Assembly (NCBI RefSeq): GCF_000499385.1
Contig: NW_013654407.1
Coordinates: 1 to 23,313 of the forward strand
Direction: 5' to 3'
Source: Eimeria necatrix
Taxonomy: Eukaryota; Apicomplexa; Conoidasida; Eucoccidiorida; Eimeriidae
Length of the DNA stretch: 23,313 nucleotides
A program made the position numbers and the translations under genes. The notes beneath the pieces are model-generated. The model was not told the DNA's origin and made no database searches. It saw only the letters and a program-made list of their open reading frames with translations. Every line of letters begins with the position of its first letter. Positions within the stretch are counted from its first letter, which is position 1. This document shows, piece after piece, positions 18,546 through 23,313 of the stretch.

Positions 18546-21180
18546 ACCACATAAATATGGCGAAGAGCAATAGCCAAAAGGTCTCTTACACGAAAGCGGC
18601 AGGCACTGGTTTTCCAAAGAAACGATAGAGCATGAGCTTCACAGTGTGTTCACGAAAGGCCACAGAATGCTACTTTCGCTGCGTTCTCACGCAGCGTAGT
18701 TTGCTGAAGCCAAAAACTACATTATTAGCACAACGATACTTGCAACTGTACAATGGTGGTTCAACTTCACAGCAAACATGGATCGGCTCATGCAGAGGAG
18801 CAAGCAGCAGGCAGGCCTTCAAATAGTCAAAACGCCTGCGTCGTGCCTGGACAGTGGAACAAAGAGTGATCCATAAGAATGCCACAACAAGATCTTCTCG
18901 GGCGTCGACGAGGGAATATCATTCTCGCCATATGCAGAAACAAATCCATCCAACTAACAAGAATTTGGAACCACGCAGGCTCTGCCAGGGAATTTGTTTA
19001 AACGGCCACAGGAACTCGGATGAACTAAGATTTTCATTTAACGCTCTTTCAAACCATCAGCGGCGTCGGCAACCCAGCAGAATTCTCGAGCTCCGGAGGC
19101 AAAAAGTACTTTTAACTGACAAATACTGAGCCGGCTCATTTCTTGCGCAACGGTTACCACTGCTGCACTGCTATCATCTAAGCAGCAAAAGCCGTTATAA
19201 AAAGCAACCTAAACCTCTACAGAGTACGCAGGCAGTCCTCAACAGAAACGAAGAAAGCAGCTACGCGCCCACCTAAACAGCAACGTGCCCCACGCACGGT
19301 CTGCAATATAAGACATGCTTCAAAATGCTGGGTTCTACCAAGCGGTAGCTTAGCGGAAGGGAAGAGAAAGTTTGGCAGCCGATGATGGGAACATCCCTGC
19401 CATAGCACGTGCACGGACAACTCTTGACAGCATGCATTCAGGAGGTCGTACGTCCTGCAAACGGAATTGCAGTATGGAGATGCTGCTAGCCGCATGAAAT
19501 GTCCTACACCACGGATAATCCTCTGCTTTGCAGATGCTTTAATCCAAAACCCAGAAAGCGTTTAGCCACTGTTGTTCACGAAGAAAGTAGACAGGTCTGT
19601 TTCACGTAGCAAACCTGGAGACCAGCGATGGACCGAGTGCTACCAACCGCCGTGCAGAACGCTGGAGAGTAGAACGTGTTCTCTATTCTGTGCTGTGGAT
19701 TCGTGCGATCCAGCTGTTGCTTTATCCAGGGCCTCAAATGGAGTAAGACATCGTTAAAGGCCCCCGTCTGTGTGTTGAATGCACTGCGTTTCGGTGCTAC
19801 CAGGCAGGGGCACTCAACAAATGAGTTCCGGTCAGTTTCAGTCAGTTCTGCAGCCGAGTCGCACAAAAATATCCCGTCCCCAATTTGCATTGCAACTCCC
19901 TAAGGTCAAATCACTCTTGCTGATGTTGCTAAATAAGGATGGCTAGCACTCAAATTGCTCACCTCACGTAAATAAATGCAATCGCAGTGCATTGAAGGCG
20001 CTCCTCAGGCACTTTTCAAGGCGCTTTCACCTTCCTTTGAAAGCCAGATGAAACTCCTGAAGTCCATTCTGATCCAATTTGCGTCCTGTTCAAGCATCGT
20101 GCAAGGCGTTAAAAGGATGCCTGAGCTACAGAATTGCCGCCGTAGTTTCAAACTTGCAAAACAGCCCGCGCAGAGACAAACGCACCCAAAAGCCCAGCGT
20201 TAAACACAGCGTTCACTGCTGTCAACCAGTGCAACATAAATGCCACCCAATGACCCCGATCATCTTTCACAAGCCGCCAGCTACAAGCGGCTTACTGCAC
20301 GCCAAATTGCGTCGAATGCCTACCCCGCTGTGAACATGCCATGGCAAATCCTCTGCATAGCTGCCTATGACGTCGCAAAGCATGCAGCGCATCCCAAGAC
20401 AGTGCCGGTTGCGTACAACAGACAAGGCACGCTTTTCTTGCAACAAACAGGCAAAGGATCCTTGAAATGCTCCAACAAAGTTTGAGTTGCAAATTCATGA
20501 AGGCTTGACATGCCAGCCCGCACAGGTTGACGTGGACAGGGAAGTGTGAAGCAGGAAGACCTCCAGTCTGTCCTTAACCTGCCCAACGCAACAGCGATAT
20601 TACGAACAGTGTTCGCTATAAACGGGCATGCTACATCTCACATCGCAACTAAATGAACGAAACGTTTTGGCAATCAAGGACTAAAGCGTCACTGCCTTAG
20701 CATACACTGAAGTTTTACTTACTCAAATTTGCGCATCCCACAGCTCTCACATTCCTCGATGCCAGCCACTCCCAACACCCACATCAACTGGCATGATGCA
20801 TATCAGCTAGGCGCATCTCTCTGGGGAATCAATTTCTGTCAATATATGATGGCGAAGAGATGCAGATCAACCAACGCATATCAATTGTGAGCTAACTATA
20901 TCCTTGGCTGGCCGTTTTCTCACTCAATTGCGCCTTTACACAAAATGCGACTTGTTTTGAAGAGAACAGGATGCAGTATGTGGGCGTCAGACTAGTCAAT
21001 AGCCCCACGCACTGTCTGCGGCGCAGACGCTGCTTCACGAGGAAGACAAGCTTGAAATAACCTTAAAGCGAAAACATTTACCGCTTAGGCTGCAACTGAG
21101 TTCAATGCTACTGCCATGCCACATGAAAACGACCCTCAAGACCGTGCATCCACGAAAACGTGCAACCCGGTGCAGCTGGA
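18140..21180. repeat. 3-kb tandem duplication, copy 1
   Basis: It aligns with 21181 to the window end at an offset of about 2.9-3.0 kb. The best-matching part is about 18820-19290, where long runs are identical to 21810-22270 (for example CAAATAGTCAAAACGCCTGC and GGAATTTGTTTAAACGGCCA) apart from scattered substitutions and a short indel near 19100. Similarity is lower at the edges. Confidence 0.85.
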
Positions 21181-23313
21181 TTGTGAACGATCAGAAAATG
21201 CTGGGCAAGTTGGCACTTCACGCAAAATAATCGAACGCCAGTGACGTAATGTTATCCGAACAGCTCAAAGACAGGCACCGCTATTCATGCGTGCTTCGAG
21301 GCACAAGACATCTTCTCCTGCAGACCACGAAGAACTAGCTAGGCATCACAGTGTTTGACAACCTGTGGCACTCATCCTCTGCAGTACAAGTGCTGACTTA
21401 TGAGACCCATGTACCCCATCTGACATCGCAACCGCAGGAGACAAAGATTCTGGCAGTCAATATGTTAAACATAATTCCCACAAAGCCTACACACGCAACT
21501 TTCAACGCCGAAGAGTCAAGAGCATACGCCCTGCAAATCAAATACAATCAAGTAAGTGGAGCGGAGAGCAAAGTCAAAAGCTGCTTTACGCAAAAGCAAT
21601 ATTTCTAAACGAGAATGATACAGGATGAGCTTCACACTGCATTTACGAAAGACCGCAGAATGCTACTTTCGCTGCGTTCTCATGCAGCGTAGTTTGCTGA
21701 AGCCGGCACTCCGTTTTTAGGTGAACGATAGTTGCAACTTTTCAAGGATTCTTCAACTTCACAGCAAAGATGGATGGGCTCGTGCAGAGCAGAAGGAAGG
21801 AGGCAGGCGTTCAAATAGTCAAAACGCCTGCGTCGTGCCTGGACAGTGCGACAAAGAGTGATCCATAAGAATGCCACAACTAGATTTTCTCAGGTGTTGA
21901 CGAGGGAGCATCACTCTCGACATATGCAGAAACATATCCACCCAACTAACAAGAATTTGGAACCACGCAGGCTCTGCCAGGGAATTTGTTTAAACGGCCA
22001 CAGGAACTCGCATGAAGTAAGATTTTCATTTAACGTTCTTTCAAACCATCAGCGGCGTCGGCAACCCAGCAGAATTCTCGAGCACGGGAGGTAACTGACA
22101 AATGCTGAGCCGGCTCATTTCTTGCGCAACGGTTACCACTGCTGCACTGCTACCCTCTAAGCAGCAATAGCCGTTATAAAAAATAACCTAAACCTCTACA
22201 GAGTACGCAGGCAGTCCTGAACAGAAACGAAGAAAGCAGATACGCGTCCGCCTAAACAGCAACATGCCCCATGCATGGTCTGCAATGTAAAAAATGCGTC
22301 AAATTGCTGGGCACTTCATCCGGCGGAGTAACGAAACGGAAAAAAGATCTCAGCGGCCGACAACAGGAATATCCCTGCCATAGCAAATGCAGACAGTTCT
22401 TGATAGCATGCATTCAGGAGGTCGTATGCTGTGCTGACGAAATTGCAGTATGGAGATGATGCTAGCCACGTTAAGTGTCGTATACCACGGGAAAACGCCA
22501 GCAACCATTCTCCGCTGCGCCGACCCTAGATTCCTGCTGTTCACGAAGAAGCCGCACACGGCCAAAATCGAGCATCAGCAATGCCCCAAACAGGACCAAT
22601 TGCCTTGCAGAACACAAAAGAGTAACAACCGTTCCCTTCGGTTCGCTCTGGATTCAGACGATATAGTTCGATATAGTTGTAGTGCTGTCTGGGGCCTCAA
22701 ATAAAACTGTACGTGGCTACGGGCCTTACACATTGGCTGCTTCCCGGTACTACCAGGCAGTGGCACTTGACAAGTGTGTTCGCGTACGTTCTGCAGCCAC
22801 GTCACACCAAAATTTTGTGGTAACACTGTAATGAGCCGCCGCATGTAAGCAGATGGAAGGAAACCGAGGTGAAGTGAAGATGCTGCCAAGCAACATTCTG
22901 AAGGGCAAATCGCACTCGTCAAGCGCCTGCTCATCTCCAGTTGATTCGTGTTCTCTCCAAATATCGTGCAAGGCGTGAAAAAATGCCTGAGCTGCCCAAC
23001 CGCAGCCACAATCCGAAAGCTGCAAAGCAATACGCACAGGAAAAACGCGGCAAAAAAACCAGCACTGAACACACCGTTCACTGTTGTCAACCAGCAGAAC
23101 ACGAATGCCACCCAATGACCCCGATCATCTTTCACCAGCCGTTAGGTACAAGCACCTGCCTGCTGCAGGCCAAAATGCATCGAGTGGCTGCCCTATTCCG
23201 AAAGCGCCATGGCAGCCTTCTACGTGACTGGCTACGACGTCATAGCGCATGCAGCGCATCCCACGGCAGCGCCTGCGGCCTGCAACACGCAACTCGCGCT
23301 TGCGTTGCAGGAA
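21181..23313. repeat. 3-kb tandem duplication, copy 2 (cut by the window)
   Basis: The matching copy. The shared phrase GCCACCCAATGACCCCGATC lies near 20239 in copy 1 and near 23107 here. The copy continues past the right edge, so the array may have more units. Confidence 0.85.

Larger units (their letters stand above)
12900..23313. repeat. Satellite-like block of diverged repeats
   Basis: A core (TTTGGCAGTCAATATGTGGA, then ACATAA and TGCCA) recurs, diverged, near 12930, 13497, 13747, 16022, 17012, 17515, 17955, 18432, 18902, 19371, 20222, 20666, 21447, 22350 and 23090. From 17 kb most neighbours are about 440-500 bp apart or near twice that. A second word (CTGCAGTACAA then GCTTCATGAA) precedes many cores. 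Stops interrupt all frames. No transposase, reverse transcriptase or terminal repeat is recognised. Confidence 0.7.

Noticed and set aside
22575..23135. 186-codon open frame on the minus strand
   Set aside because: It begins at GTG, not ATG. The matching part of the other 3-kb copy (about 19760-20260) carries a stop after about 40 codons in the same frame, and no family is recognisable. It looks like chance openness in a repeat.
10740..23313. tRNA, rRNA or transposon genes in the right half
   Set aside because: I looked for B-box-like GGTTCGANNCC words, conserved rRNA stretches, terminal repeats, and transposase or reverse-transcriptase motifs and saw none convincing. A computed search would be more sensitive.

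Overview
The window looks like nuclear DNA of a coccidian apicomplexan, most probably Eimeria. Three things point there: many TTTAGGG/CCCTAAA telomere-like arrays inside introns, abundant CAG/CTG triplet runs, and a compact multi-exon gene style with AT-rich introns. The genus is inferred from this repeat signature; no marker gene was compared.

Left end (1-2050): the window opens with a CCCTAAA array in the orientation expected of a left chromosome end. A GC-rich block follows, with GGGGCCCC motifs and three long CTG runs, then AT-rich DNA. A multi-exon gene, perhaps on the minus strand, may lie here, but no exon is certain. The possible exon beside the telomeric array ends in a splice-donor-like CAG|GT, so the array could be an intron rather than a true chromosome end.

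Gene 1 (about 2062-4759, plus strand): several short exons join in consistent phase into a Cys-containing protein that begins with a PAN/Apple-like segment. Its introns are AT-rich minisatellites and CCCTAAA arrays. Its last exon runs through a CAG/GCA tract open in every frame. The 5' end was not found.

Gene 2 (5874-9721, plus strand) is the secure call: an eight-exon Qa-SNARE of the syntaxin-5/Sed5 type, 276 residues, with the N-terminal DRTxEF motif, a SNARE motif with its zero-layer Gln at residue 218, and a C-terminal membrane anchor. It should act in ER-Golgi and intra-Golgi membrane fusion. Its introns hold TTTAGGG arrays, AT minisatellites, a TTTA microsatellite, CAG and CTG runs and unusual CTAG-rich repeats. 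A 14-unit CAG run sits directly 5' of the start codon.

Right half (about 9722-23313): triplet runs and telomere-like repeats stop almost completely and no credible gene is visible. Much of it, clearest from 12.9 kb onward, is built from diverged copies of one noncoding repeat family. A recent tandem duplication of about 3 kb (about 18.14-21.18 kb and 21.18 kb to the window end) lies on top, giving a satellite-like higher-order structure. The boundary fits the alternating repeat-rich and repeat-poor segments described for Eimeria chromosomes.
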